NCBI GenBank assembly: GCA_019635735.1
Contig: JAHBYX010000002.1
Location: forward strand, 1 to 64,000
From: Mesorhizobium sp.
GTDB lineage: Bacteria; Pseudomonadota; Alphaproteobacteria; Rhizobiales; Rhizobiaceae
DNA length: 64,000 nucleotides
Direction: 5' to 3'
The notes under the pieces were generated by a model that worked only from the letters and a program-made list of their open reading frames with translations, made no database searches and was not told where the DNA came from. Made by a program: the position numbers and the translations under genes. Below are positions 53,083 to 61,145 of this stretch, one piece after another (within the stretch, counting starts at the first letter, position 1; the number at the start of each line of letters is the position of its first letter).

Positions 53083-53307
53083 TCAGCGCCTGTTTGCCGG
53101 GCAGGTGTTGATGCCGAGAATCGCGTAGAGTGGGCAGATGCGAAGGGTACCGGTGACGACCAACACCAGCCCGATAGCGGCGACGAGAAGCTTCCATGTG
53201 CCCCAGGCAGCGAAGAAAGACGCCGTCATCGGCAGGAAGGGAACCACCAGCAGAACGAGACCGAGGACGATGCGGACTATGCGGTCAGGTGCGCCGACAT
53301 TGATCAT
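53083..53307 (-). CDS. DUF2892 small membrane protein
   Basis: A 74-residue DUF2892 (YgaP C-terminal-like) inner-membrane protein with two hydrophobic segments (IVRIVLGLVLLVVPFLP and KLLVAAIGLVLVVTGTLRI), the family GAPDRIVRI start and the CPLYAILGINTCP end with two cysteines. It opens the leftward sulfide cluster, opposite the bigR-like gene. ATG 53307 has GGAGG upstream. Confidence 0.88.
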   Translation of the reverse strand: MINVGAPDRIVRIVLGLVLLVVPFLPMTASFFAAWGTWKLLVAAIGLVLVVTGTLRICPLYAILGINTCPANRR

Positions 53308-53357
53308 GGGAACCTCCATCGAGAAACTGATTGTTAAATAGTTGCGCAATTGCTAAT

Positions 53358-53693
53358 ATGTCAAGTATGATTATCGAAATGAACGCAAAGTCCCTGGCGG
53401 CCTTCGAGGCGAGCGCCGAAGAGGCCTCCCGGCTGCTGACCGCGATGGCCAATGCCAAGCGGCTGGTCGTGCTGTGCAATCTGCTCGAAGGCGAGAAGTC
53501 GGTCGGCCATCTGGCCGAGATCGTCGGTCTGGCGGTGCCGGCCCTGTCGCAGCACCTGGCGAAGATGCGGGCGCTCGATCTGGTCGCGACGCGTCGGGAA
53601 GGGCAGACGATCTATTACAGTCTGGCGAGCGACGAGGTCGCGGAGGTGCTCAGGACGCTCTACGGCCTCTACTGCGCGCCCCGCAACGATTGA
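53358..53693 (+). CDS. BigR/SqrR-like ArsR family sulfide-responsive repressor
   Basis: An ArsR-fold regulator with the two cysteines that form the persulfide or disulfide switch in BigR and SqrR: one in VVLCNLLEGEKS and one in LYGLYCAPRN at the C-terminus. Between them the recognition helix is VPALSQHLAKMRALDL. It is divergent from the DUF2892-MBL-DUF442-SulP cluster, the standard BigR target. Starts at 53358, 53367 and 53379 are in frame; the choice is uncertain. The AT-rich spacer holds TTGCGCAA (53342-53349), a possible operator centre. Confidence 0.87.
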   Translation: MSSMIIEMNAKSLAAFEASAEEASRLLTAMANAKRLVVLCNLLEGEKSVGHLAEIVGLAVPALSQHLAKMRALDLVATRREGQTIYYSLASDEVAEVLRTLYGLYCAPRND

Positions 53694-53714
53694 CCGCGCG
53701 CGGGACGGCGGATT

Positions 53715-54080
53715 TCAGTCTCTCGGCCAGGCTTCCACGAGCGCCCATCGCAGGCCGGCGACAGCTGGCGGATTGCGCTCCCTGACATTGTAGACCGCGA
53801 AGCAGCTCTCGCCCGCCTCCAGCCCGGCGAGTCCGTGTACCGACCATTCGCTGGCAAGCCGGCCGGCACATGCGAGCAGCCGGCCGAAAAGCGCAGGCAG
53901 TGTGACGTCGCTCGCCTCCACGACGATATCGGTCATCCACCAGTTCGGCTCCTTGTAAGGGGCGACCGGCGGAAGGTCGGAAATCGCGAGGAGATCGGCC
54001 ACCCGTCGGGCCGCGCCCTGCGCGGTCGGCTGTTCCTCTGCCTCGAACACGAAGCGCCACAGAATCCTGAAATCGGTCAT
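53715..54080 (-). CDS. Hypothetical protein
   Basis: A 121-residue protein with no recognised family. It has no signal peptide or membrane segment; the composition (EEQPTAQGAARRVADLLAIS, PNWWMTDIVVEASD, RNPPAVAGLRWALVEAW) suggests a compact soluble alpha/beta domain. It is convergent with the bigR-like gene and divergent from the SDR gene. Confidence 0.6.
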   Translation of the reverse strand: MTDFRILWRFVFEAEEQPTAQGAARRVADLLAISDLPPVAPYKEPNWWMTDIVVEASDVTLPALFGRLLACAGRLASEWSVHGLAGLEAGESCFAVYNVRERNPPAVAGLRWALVEAWPRD

Positions 54081-54214
54081 GCACCCGTCGCCGCCTTCTG
54101 CCCCCTTGCGGAAAGGCTGGACGAGTTTGACGAATTGAAGGCCGCCCGCAAGCCGCTGGCCGCATGTCCGTCAGCGGTCTATAAGGCCGCGACGCCCACC
54201 TGCCGGAGCATGCC

Positions 54215-55006
54215 ATGCCGCTTGAACGCAAGATCGCTATCGTCACCGGCGGCGCCGGCGGTATCGGCTACGCCATCGCCGAGCGCTTCGTACGCGACAA
54301 GGCGAAAGTCGTGATCGCAGACGTCGACGCGGCCAAGGGCGAGAAGGCGGCCCAGGACCTGAGCAAGCTTGGCGAAGCGCGCTTTGTCCGGACCGACGTC
54401 GGCAACCGGCTCGACGCCCACAATCTCGTCGCCGCCACCCTGGAGGCCTATGGCGACATCGACGTGCTGGTCAACAATGCCGGCATCGTTCACGGCGCCG
54501 ATTTCCTCGACCTCAAGGAGGAGGATTTCGACCGGGTTCTCAGGGTCAACCTCAAGGGCGCGTTCCTGGTCGGCCAGGCCGTGGCGCGCGTCATGGTCGA
54601 CAAGGTCAAGGCCGGCGGTGCGCCGGGTGCCATCGTCAACATGTCGTCGATCAATGCCGTCCTGGCGATTGCCAACCAGGTGCCCTATTCGATCTCGAAG
54701 GGCGGCGTGAACCAGCTCACCAAGGTGATGGCCCTTTCGCTGGCACCCTACGGCATCCGCGTCAACGCGATCGGGCCGGGTTCGATCATGACCGAGATGC
54801 TCGCTACGGTGAATTCTGACCCGGCAGCGAAAAGCCGCATCCTGTCGCGCACTCCGATGGGCCGGGCTGGCGAGCCTTCCGAGATCGCGGCGGTCGCGGC
54901 CTTCCTGGCTTCGGACGACGCGTCCTACGTCACCGGCCAGACGATCTACGCCGACGGCGGCCGCCTGCCGCTCAATTACACGGTGCCTGTCGCGGATAGG
55001 AAATGA
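54215..55006 (+). CDS. Short-chain dehydrogenase/reductase
   Basis: A 263-residue classical SDR. The nucleotide-binding GGAGGIGYAIA lies near 12-22, NNAG near 89, the catalytic serine in NMSSINAV near 142-149 and YSISK near 159-163, giving the Ser-Tyr-Lys set; an aspartate after the second strand (ADVDA) favours NAD(H). The substrate is unknown. It is a single gene. Confidence 0.9.
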   Translation: MPLERKIAIVTGGAGGIGYAIAERFVRDKAKVVIADVDAAKGEKAAQDLSKLGEARFVRTDVGNRLDAHNLVAATLEAYGDIDVLVNNAGIVHGADFLDLKEEDFDRVLRVNLKGAFLVGQAVARVMVDKVKAGGAPGAIVNMSSINAVLAIANQVPYSISKGGVNQLTKVMALSLAPYGIRVNAIGPGSIMTEMLATVNSDPAAKSRILSRTPMGRAGEPSEIAAVAAFLASDDASYVTGQTIYADGGRLPLNYTVPVADRK

Positions 55007-55085
55007 CGGACCGGCGGCAGGGCTACTGACACAAGGCTGTCGGCAGGGGTTTGGCATACTCCCTTCATTCGAAGGGAGAAAAGCC

Positions 55086-55256
55086 ATGGCTATGCCGACC
55101 ATCAACGTTCTCGCAGCATTCGGCCGTGTGCGCGAGCGCAGCCGCGAGATGCGCGCCGCCGCCCGCACCCGCCGCATCATCGCCAACTTGCCGCGCAGCA
55201 TCCAGAAAGACATCGGCTGGCCGGATGTCGCCGACCCGTTGCAGCGCGGCCGCTGA
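55086..55256 (+). CDS. DUF1127-like microprotein
   Basis: A 56-residue arginine-rich protein: VRERSREMRAAARTRRIIAN followed by LPRSIQKDIGWPDV, the latter being the DUF1127 signature (L-x2-L-x5-KDIG). DUF1127 microproteins in alphaproteobacteria bind RNA or regulators and affect phosphate and carbon metabolism or small RNA turnover. ATG 55086 follows a GAAGGGAG ribosome site. Confidence 0.72.
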   Translation: MAMPTINVLAAFGRVRERSREMRAAARTRRIIANLPRSIQKDIGWPDVADPLQRGR

Positions 55257-55279
55257 CAGGAGATGTCCGGAACCTTCCT

Positions 55280-55311
55280 GACCCTCCTGACAAAATGTTG
55301 TCAGGAGGGTC
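55280..55311. promoter_or_regulatory. Perfect 12-base inverted repeat between DUF1127 and VOC genes
   Basis: GACCCTCCTGAC (55280-55291) and GTCAGGAGGGTC (55300-55311) around the loop AAAATGTT. No T-tract follows on the plus strand. It could be a regulatory hairpin, a weak terminator of the DUF1127 transcript, or an operator for the WYL regulator encoded two genes downstream. Confidence 0.6.
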
Positions 55312-55348
55312 ATGCGATGGTGAGATGTCGAAACAAGAGGTCGTCACC

Positions 55349-55720
55349 ATGAATACGCCAGTCCCCCAGCACGCCGCAGTCTGGTTCGAGATCCCCGTCT
55401 CCGACCAGGCACGCGCCAAGTCCTTCTATTCCGCCGTCACCGGCAATCCCTTGCAGGATGAAGACGGGGGGCCGAATCCGATGGCTCGTTTCGCAGCCGC
55501 CGGCGAGGATTCGGTCGCCGGACATATCTATCCGGGCAAGCCGGCCGCCGCGGGCGCCGGCCCGACGATCCATCTCGCCGTCGACGACGTCGAGGCGGCG
55601 ATGGGCCGCGTGACAGCCAATGGCGGCCAGGTTGTTTCCCCGATCATCTCGATACCCGCCGGCCGTTTCGCCTATTGCCTCGACCCGGACGGCAACTCCA
55701 TCGGCGTGTTCTCCGCCTGA
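55349..55720 (+). CDS. VOC-family (glyoxalase/bleomycin resistance) protein
   Basis: A 123-residue VOC protein with two beta-alpha-beta-beta-beta units: AVWFEIPVSDQARAKSFYSAV and a second beginning HLAVDDVEAAMGRV, ending with CLDPDGNSIGVFSA, the common C-terminal VOC strand. Metal ligands are not certain. It overlaps the YafY-type regulator gene by one base (TGATG). ATG 55349 has AAGAGGT upstream; ATG 55325 is also in frame. Confidence 0.88.
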   Translation: MNTPVPQHAAVWFEIPVSDQARAKSFYSAVTGNPLQDEDGGPNPMARFAAAGEDSVAGHIYPGKPAAAGAGPTIHLAVDDVEAAMGRVTANGGQVVSPIISIPAGRFAYCLDPDGNSIGVFSA

Positions 55721-56421
55721 TGCGCCGCGCCGACCGCCTTTTTCAGATCGTTCAGCATCTGCGCGGTGGCCGTCTGGTCACCGCGCAGATGCTGGGCGGA
55801 CGCCTCGAGGTGTCCGAGCGCACGATCTATCGTGACATCGCCGACCTGCAGTCGACCGGCGTGCCGATAGATGGCGAGGCGGGCGTCGGCTACATCATGC
55901 GCGAGGGCTATGACCTGCCGCCGCTGATGTTCACGCGCGACGAGATCGTGGCGCTGGTTGCCGGCGCCCGGATGGTGCAGGCCTTCGGCGGCGCTGCCAT
56001 GGCGCGGGCCGCGGCTGAGGCGCTGGTCAAGATCGGCGCAGTCATTCCCGCCGGCGAAAAGGACCGCCTCCGCCGTACCGAGATCCACGTGGCCGAGTAC
56101 GTGATGAGCGACGCGGTTCGTGCCGCCGTCGATATCGCCGAACGGGCGGTGGAGGAGCGGCAGGTTCTCGCCGTCGACTACCGCGACGAGCAGGGCCGGC
56201 CGACACAGCGCGACGTGCGGCCTCTCGGTCTCTGGTTCTGGGGCAAGGTATGGACGCTGATCGCGTGGTGCGAGCTTCGTGACGATTTTCGCGCCTTCCG
56301 CATCGATCGCATCGCAAGCGTCACGCCGGCCGGCCGTGTCTTCCGTCACGAGCGCGGCAAGACGCTTGCCGACTTCTACCGCCGTATGGAAGTGCGCGAA
56401 CACGACGCGCGGGTGGCCTGA
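55720..56421 (+). CDS. YafY-type HTH/WYL-domain regulator
   Basis: A 233-residue regulator with an N-terminal winged HTH (LFQIVQHLRGGRLVTAQMLG, VSERTIYRDIADLQSTGVPI) and a C-terminal WYL domain (VLAVDYRDEQGRPTQRDVRPLG split around WTLIAWCELRDDFRAFRIDRI). WYL domains sense nucleic acids or other ligands. It is coupled to the VOC gene upstream by one base, so it probably regulates that gene or its own operon. Confidence 0.9.
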   Translation: MRRADRLFQIVQHLRGGRLVTAQMLGGRLEVSERTIYRDIADLQSTGVPIDGEAGVGYIMREGYDLPPLMFTRDEIVALVAGARMVQAFGGAAMARAAAEALVKIGAVIPAGEKDRLRRTEIHVAEYVMSDAVRAAVDIAERAVEERQVLAVDYRDEQGRPTQRDVRPLGLWFWGKVWTLIAWCELRDDFRAFRIDRIASVTPAGRVFRHERGKTLADFYRRMEVREHDARVA

Positions 56422-56454
56422 GCGCCTGGCGGCCGCCTCCCGCGCGACGGCGTC

Positions 56455-57141
56455 TTACTCGTCGTCGTCGACAGGTTCGGCGCGCTTGAGCGAGGACAGC
56501 TTCGCGAACACCTTCGAAGCGTCCAGCTCGTCGTCCTCGGACTTTTCCTCGCGCACGGGCATGCGCTCCGTCAGGGCGGCCGGCAGAAGCGTATCGCCGA
56601 CGGGAGCGGCAGGCGCGCGGCCGGAGGAGGCGCGCTGCACTTCGAGATCGAGATCGATCTGCGAGCAGAGGCCGAGCGTGACCGGGTCCATCGGCGCGAG
56701 GCTGGCGGAATTCCAGTGCGTGCGGCCGCGGATCTGGTCGATGGTCGACTTGGTCGTGCCGACGAGACGCGAGATCTGCGCGTCCTTCAGCTCGGGATGA
56801 TTGCGCACCAGCCACAGGATGGCGTTCGGCCGGTCCTGCCGCTTCGACAGCGGCGTATAGCGGCCGCCGCGGCGCTTGGCCTCGGGCACGCGCACCTTCG
56901 GCTCGTTGAGCTTGAGGCGATAGTTGGCGTCCGCCTCGCCGCGCTTGATCTCGTCGCGGGTGAGCTGGCCGTTCATCACCGGGTCCATGCCCTTGATGCC
57001 CTGCGCGGCCTCGCCGTCGGCGATGGCGCGCACCTCGAGCGGATGGAGATGGCAGAAGAAGGCGATCTGGTCGAAGGAAAGCGCCGTGTTGTCGACCAGC
57101 CAGACGGCGGTCGCCTTGGGCATGAGCAGGGTATTGGCCAT
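56455..57141 (-). CDS. trcR: Cell cycle transcriptional regulator TrcR (DUF1013)
   Basis: A 228-residue DUF1013 protein, conserved across alphaproteobacteria and studied as TrcR, a transcription factor in the cell-cycle network linked to CcrM. The family core is present: LLMPKATAVWLVDNTALSFD, DRPNAILWLVRNHPELKDAQ and ISRLVGTTKSTIDQIRGRTH, an HTH region. The acidic C-terminal tail (EPVDDDE) is less conserved. A single gene in core context. Confidence 0.93.
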   Translation of the reverse strand: MANTLLMPKATAVWLVDNTALSFDQIAFFCHLHPLEVRAIADGEAAQGIKGMDPVMNGQLTRDEIKRGEADANYRLKLNEPKVRVPEAKRRGGRYTPLSKRQDRPNAILWLVRNHPELKDAQISRLVGTTKSTIDQIRGRTHWNSASLAPMDPVTLGLCSQIDLDLEVQRASSGRAPAAPVGDTLLPAALTERMPVREEKSEDDELDASKVFAKLSSLKRAEPVDDDE

Positions 57142-57499
57142 GAAGAATATCCTCTCGTTCGCCCGCGTCCCTTGCGCGGGCGGTGGTCAGACCACCGAAG
57201 AATGGGAAATCGCGACGGATATAAACCGAATGCGGAAACGAGGCAAGCGAAAGGGCCGGACGGCTGTCGCATGTTCAGAAGCAGCCCCGTTCGCCTGCAG
57301 CACAGCCGACGTGCCTGCGACTCGAAGGTGGGAAAGCCAGATGCCACAAATCCGTGAGCGTCAAGCCGCCGCACCTCTCATAGGTAATTCCGGCAAGGAC
57401 CCGATATCGAGCAGTCTTAATATCGAATATATTATGGTTCTATTGTTAGTCGTCGAATGTCTTCGCTCGGTGCGCGAGATCCATGTGGCAGAGGATGAA
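57142..57499. other. Gene-free stretch upstream of trcR and the split methyltransferase gene
   Basis: About 360 bases. It holds the promoters of the two divergent genes. An AT-rich segment at about 57415-57450 is the likeliest promoter area for the rightward gene. No gene, RNA or repeat is recognised. Confidence 0.4.
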
Positions 57500-57583
57500 A
57501 TGAATCAGGAAGCTGCGCCGTCCTTGACGTTGCCCCCTAGCGTGCCCTCGGTTTGAACTGGACTCCGTCGAAAGGAGACGGAG

Positions 57584-57934
57584 ATGAAGAAGAGCCGGTT
57601 CACGGAAGACCAGATCATCGGCGTGCTGAAGGAGCATCAGGCGGGAATCCCGACGGCGGAGCTGTGCCGCAAGCACGGGATCTCGGACGCGACCTTCTAC
57701 AACTGGCGCAGCCGCTATGGCGGCATGGAGGTCTCGGACGCCCGGCGGCTGAAGAGCCTTGAGGACGAGAACCGCACGCTGAAGAAGCTGCTGGCGGAGT
57801 CGATGCTGGACGTCGCGACGCTGAAGGAAGCACTGGGAAGTTCTGACGCCCAGGGCAAGGAAGCGCTTCGTGACCTGGGCGATCGAAGAGAAGTGCTACT
57901 CGCAGCGGCGCGCCTGCGGTCTGGTCGGGCTTGA
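57584..57934 (+). CDS. IS3-family transposase OrfA
   Basis: A helix-turn-helix and leucine-zipper protein of the IS3 family: [40 protein letters not shown] and a zipper-like [17 protein letters not shown]. The frame reads through to 57934 with a tail (after about residue 87) that is not typical. orfB lies in the +1 frame relative to orfA, whereas the family usually places it at -1, so a base may have been lost near CTGGGAAG at 57828-57835. Confidence 0.85.
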   Translation: MKKSRFTEDQIIGVLKEHQAGIPTAELCRKHGISDATFYNWRSRYGGMEVSDARRLKSLEDENRTLKKLLAESMLDVATLKEALGSSDAQGKEALRDLGDRREVLLAAARLRSGRA

Positions 57935-58691
57935 TCCGAAGACCTTCCGCTATGCGTCGCGGCGTGCGGACGACACTGTCCTGCGGGCGCGACTGAAGGA
58001 ACTGGCGCTTGAACGGCGGCGGTTCGGCTATCGTCGGCTGCACATCCTGCTGCGGCGGGAAGGCATCGAGCTGAACCACAAGAAGCTGTTCCGGCTCTAC
58101 CGGGAGGAACGGCTGACGGTGAAGAAGCGTGGTGGCCGCAAGCGGGCACTGGGCACGCGGGCACCCATGACGCTGCCGCAGGGGCCGAACCAGCGGTGGA
58201 GCCTGGACTTCGTCTCCGACATGCTGGCCGATGGCAGGCGCTTCCGCGTCCTGGTGGTGGTCGACGACTTCACCCGCGAGTGCCTGGCGCTCGTCGTCGA
58301 CACGTCGCTGTCGGGTATGCGGGTGGCGCGGGAGCTGGACGCCATTGCCCAGGCGCGTGGCCGGCCGCTGATGATCGTGTCCGACAACGGCACCGAACTG
58401 ACGTCGCGCGCGATCCTGCAGTGGCAGGAGGACAACCGCGTCGAGTGGCACTACATCGCGCCCGGCAAGCCCACCCAGAACGGCTTCGTCGAGAGCCTGA
58501 ACGGCCGCTTCCGCGACGAATGCCTCAACGAGCACCTGTTCCGCGGCATGGCAGCGGCACGCCGCATCATCGAAGAATGGAGGATCGACTACAACGAGCA
58601 TCGGCCGCACATGAGCCTGCGCGGCCTCACACCGAACGAGTTTGCAACCCGGTCCAGATCGGACCACAAGGAGAACAGAGTCCAGTTATGA
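57870..58691 (+). CDS. IS3-family transposase OrfB (DDE integrase)
   Basis: A 273-residue rve integrase-core transposase: HTH_21-like [20 protein letters not shown], then the DDE triad in [21 protein letters not shown] and [19 protein letters not shown]. The GTG at 57870 is the first candidate start; an open frame upstream (TPRARKRF) suggests that in an intact element it is made as an OrfAB fusion by -1 frameshifting. Confidence 0.88.
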   Translation: MTWAIEEKCYSQRRACGLVGLDPKTFRYASRRADDTVLRARLKELALERRRFGYRRLHILLRREGIELNHKKLFRLYREERLTVKKRGGRKRALGTRAPMTLPQGPNQRWSLDFVSDMLADGRRFRVLVVVDDFTRECLALVVDTSLSGMRVARELDAIAQARGRPLMIVSDNGTELTSRAILQWQEDNRVEWHYIAPGKPTQNGFVESLNGRFRDECLNEHLFRGMAAARRIIEEWRIDYNEHRPHMSLRGLTPNEFATRSRSDHKENRVQL

Positions 58692-59474
58692 ACGAGGGCT
58701 GATCGGGGGCAACGTCAGCCTCAATGACCGAAATTCACCCCGAAGATCATCTATATGGATTTCTAAAACGAAGATTTGGCGAAGAGCGTGCGCGAAAGTC
58801 CTATTTTGAGGGTGGGGCGTCCGACGCCGCGCAAACGGCGGCGACTATCCGGCGTTTCCGCAAAGAGCCGGAGGTGAAAGTCCTCGAGTTCGCTTCCGGC
58901 TACGGCCGGGTGACTCGACACCTGCGCGACCTGTTGCCCGGCGCGTCGCTTTACGCATCCGATATTCATCCCCAGGCATGCGAGTTCGTCACCGCCAGCA
59001 TCAGCGTGCCGACTCTCCAGTCCAGCGCGCGGCCGGAGGACCTGGACGTCGGCAGCGGCTACGACTTCATTTTCGTCATCTCCCTGTTTTCCCACCTCCC
59101 CGACCACTCGTTCGGACGCTGGATCAGCGCTCGTCGATATCCTCTCGCCTGGCGGCCATCTGATGTTCACGACGCATGGAGACAATTCCAGAAGCCAGTA
59201 CAAGGGCGTGGGCTTCAGCCAGTACGAGCATGGCGACGGCTGGGTCTACATTCGGCGCTCGGACCAGCCGGACATCGCCGACGACGATTACGGCACGATG
59301 TTGGTCGAACCGACCTATGTGACGCGGACGATCGCCAATTGCGAAGCACCGCTGCTGCGCTCGTTCACGTCTGCCGCATGGTTCGGCCATCAGGACGAGT
59401 GGGTGGTGCAACGCAAGGCGTAGCGATGAAAGGCGGCCGCCGTTTTCGGCTGGCCGTCGTCCGCGCGAGACTGA

Positions 59475-61145
59475 CTATCGCCCTTTCAGCAGCCGCGAAA
59501 GACCGCGCAGGGGTGCCGTCAGCCGCCATGAGGTGCTGGTCCTGATCGCCTGTCGGAAAGCTTCCAGCTCAGCTGCCTTTTGCTCAAGCGTCTTTTCCGT
59601 CGTTACGACCTTTTCTTCCAGCGTCTTTGCCGTCGTTACGACTTTCTCCTCCAGCGATTTCAGGTCGTCACGTTCCGCCCTGAGGGCCGCGATCTCTGCA
59701 ACCGCCGACTCACGAACGCGCGAAACCTCCTCGCTGGCTGCCAGGTAGCGCTTCTCGAGCTGCGAGTGGGACAGGGCCAGTTCAGCTTTCTCGCGCTCGA
59801 GGCGAGCGACGGTTTCCTCCGCGCGCTTGCCGTCGAGTACGGCACCGAACTCCTGCCTGATCAGCGGGGCAAGTTGGCGCGCCATCTGCGCGAGATGCCT
59901 TGCGTCGCGCTCGTGGCGCTGCTCGAAGCGATCGAGCTCGTCGCGCAGGGTCTCCAGTTCGCTCGATAGCCGCGCGATCCTGGCCGTGTCGCGCTCCGTC
60001 TGCTGCCGCAGCTCGTCCAGTTCGTGTCCCCGTTGGAGAAACGCGCTACGCGTCTGGGCGAGGTCGTTCTCCAACTCCCGCCTGCCTTTCGCAGTCGCCG
60101 CCAGCTCGGCCTCAAGCTTCGCGACAAGCCCTTCCGCGGCGCCGCGGTTTCTCTGTTCGGTCGCATGACTGGCCGCGTGCCCGATCGCCTCGGCACGCGC
60201 TGCGGTCAGCGTCGTCTCGGCCTTCGCCAGCTTTGCTTCCAGGCGCCGGTTCTCCAGCGCGACCAGACCCAGGAGCGGCGAGGCTTCGTCAAACGCGGCT
60301 CTGAGGGCATCGAGCTCGGCATGATCGGCCACCTGTTCGCCATCGGCAGCCCAGCGCTCCAGAACCTCGTAGGCTCGCGCGACCCAACCGAAGGCCAGCG
60401 AGTGCTGTGGCATCTGTTCGCTGGCCGCCCGGAAGTGTCGAAGCTCGCCGGAGAGGAACTCTTCGACATCGGACGCCGCGTTGTCGGGATGGCGTGGCCA
60501 GTTCAGTTCGAGCTCGTCGCCGATACGGCCTACGGTGCCCCGCCAATCTGCCATCAGCATATCGTAGGACACGAACGTGCGGGGTTTGCCCCGGCTGCCC
60601 GCCTCCGCTTCGAGAATATGGCGCAGCCATAGCAGAAGACCCACAGTCTCGGACCAGCCCTCGCGCCGGGTCAGCGAGGCGGCCACCTCCCGGGGATGGC
60701 GGTGAACGCAGACATAGCGAGGCCCGACACCGAGATCGGCCAGCACCTGCTGCCAGAACGGAAGAAGACGGCACATCCGCGGGTCCTTCAGGACGAAAAA
60801 CCCCGAATCTCCAAACTCCTCCTCGACGACCTTGGCCGCCCGCTGGCGGTACTCGGGGTATCGTGGCGAGCCGTACCATCCCGGATTGAAGACGGTCGAA
60901 TCGTCCCAGGACGACCCTGCCGAGGCGAGCAGGTCGTCGTTCAGGTGGTAAGCCTTGTACGATTCGAAATACCCTTTCGGATTGGCATCCGTCGGCGGCA
61001 TCAGGTCCTTCGGCAGATCGCATCCCATCTGCGCCAGAACGCCGGACATTGCCGACGTGCCGGATCGATGCATACCGAGGACGATGAGCGCAGTGCGAGT
61101 AGGCCATGCCGAGGACACGGCCGGGGCCTCACCGGTATTGATCAT
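59475..61145 (-). CDS. Sulfotransferase-domain protein with long C-terminal coiled coil
   Basis: A 556-residue protein. The N-terminal ~270 residues are a sulfotransferase-family domain (PAPS-binding 5' loop LGMHRSGTSAMSGVL, then VLKDPRMCRLLPFW and VHRHPREVAASL). From about 290 to 530 a charged coiled coil follows, including an 11-residue tandem repeat (LEEKVVTTAKT, LEEKVVTTEKT), and the C-terminus STSWRLTAPLR is a tail seen in several glycosyltransferases. It overlaps the upstream sulfotransferase-like gene by one base, so they are coexpressed. A role in sulfating a surface glycan is inferred. Confidence 0.85.
   Translation of the reverse strand: MINTGEAPAVSSAWPTRTALIVLGMHRSGTSAMSGVLAQMGCDLPKDLMPPTDANPKGYFESYKAYHLNDDLLASAGSSWDDSTVFNPGWYGSPRYPEYRQRAAKVVEEEFGDSGFFVLKDPRMCRLLPFWQQVLADLGVGPRYVCVHRHPREVAASLTRREGWSETVGLLLWLRHILEAEAGSRGKPRTFVSYDMLMADWRGTVGRIGDELELNWPRHPDNAASDVEEFLSGELRHFRAASEQMPQHSLAFGWVARAYEVLERWAADGEQVADHAELDALRAAFDEASPLLGLVALENRRLEAKLAKAETTLTAARAEAIGHAASHATEQRNRGAAEGLVAKLEAELAATAKGRRELENDLAQTRSAFLQRGHELDELRQQTERDTARIARLSSELETLRDELDRFEQRHERDARHLAQMARQLAPLIRQEFGAVLDGKRAEETVARLEREKAELALSHSQLEKRYLAASEEVSRVRESAVAEIAALRAERDDLKSLEEKVVTTAKTLEEKVVTTEKTLEQKAAELEAFRQAIRTSTSWRLTAPLRGLSRLLKGR

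Larger units (their letters stand above)
57525..58718 (+). mobile_element. IS3-family insertion sequence
   Basis: An element of about 1194 bases with long imperfect inverted ends: TGACGTTGCCCCC (57525-57537) mirrored by GGGGGCAACGTCA (58705-58717), then GCCCTCG and AACTGGACTC blocks on both sides. It encodes orfA and orfB. A CCT triplet flanks it on both sides (57522-57524 and 58719-58721), consistent with a 3-base target duplication. It is inserted into the 5' end of a methyltransferase gene. Confidence 0.9.
57500..59423 (+). pseudogene. SAM-dependent methyltransferase gene, split by an IS3 element and frameshifted
   Basis: Before the IS, ATG 57500 starts MNQEAAPS (AGAGG ribosome site just upstream). 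After the IS the frame resumes (SMTEIHPEDHLYGFLKRR) if the IS and one CCT target copy are removed. The body is a class I methyltransferase (VLEFASGYGRVTRHLRDL with the SAM-binding glycine loop, YASDIHPQACEFV, FVISLFSHLPD). Near 59126-59131 a two-base GC loss shifts the frame; the right continuation is LVDILSPGGHLMFTTHGD to the TAG at 59421-59423. Both defects make it a pseudogene. Its neighbours suggest methylation of a surface glycan. Confidence 0.8.

Noticed and set aside
58724..59545. Intact 273-codon methyltransferase reading
   Set aside because: The last ~120 codons are out of register; the family-like continuation lies in another frame (59118-59423), so the long reading is a frameshift artefact.
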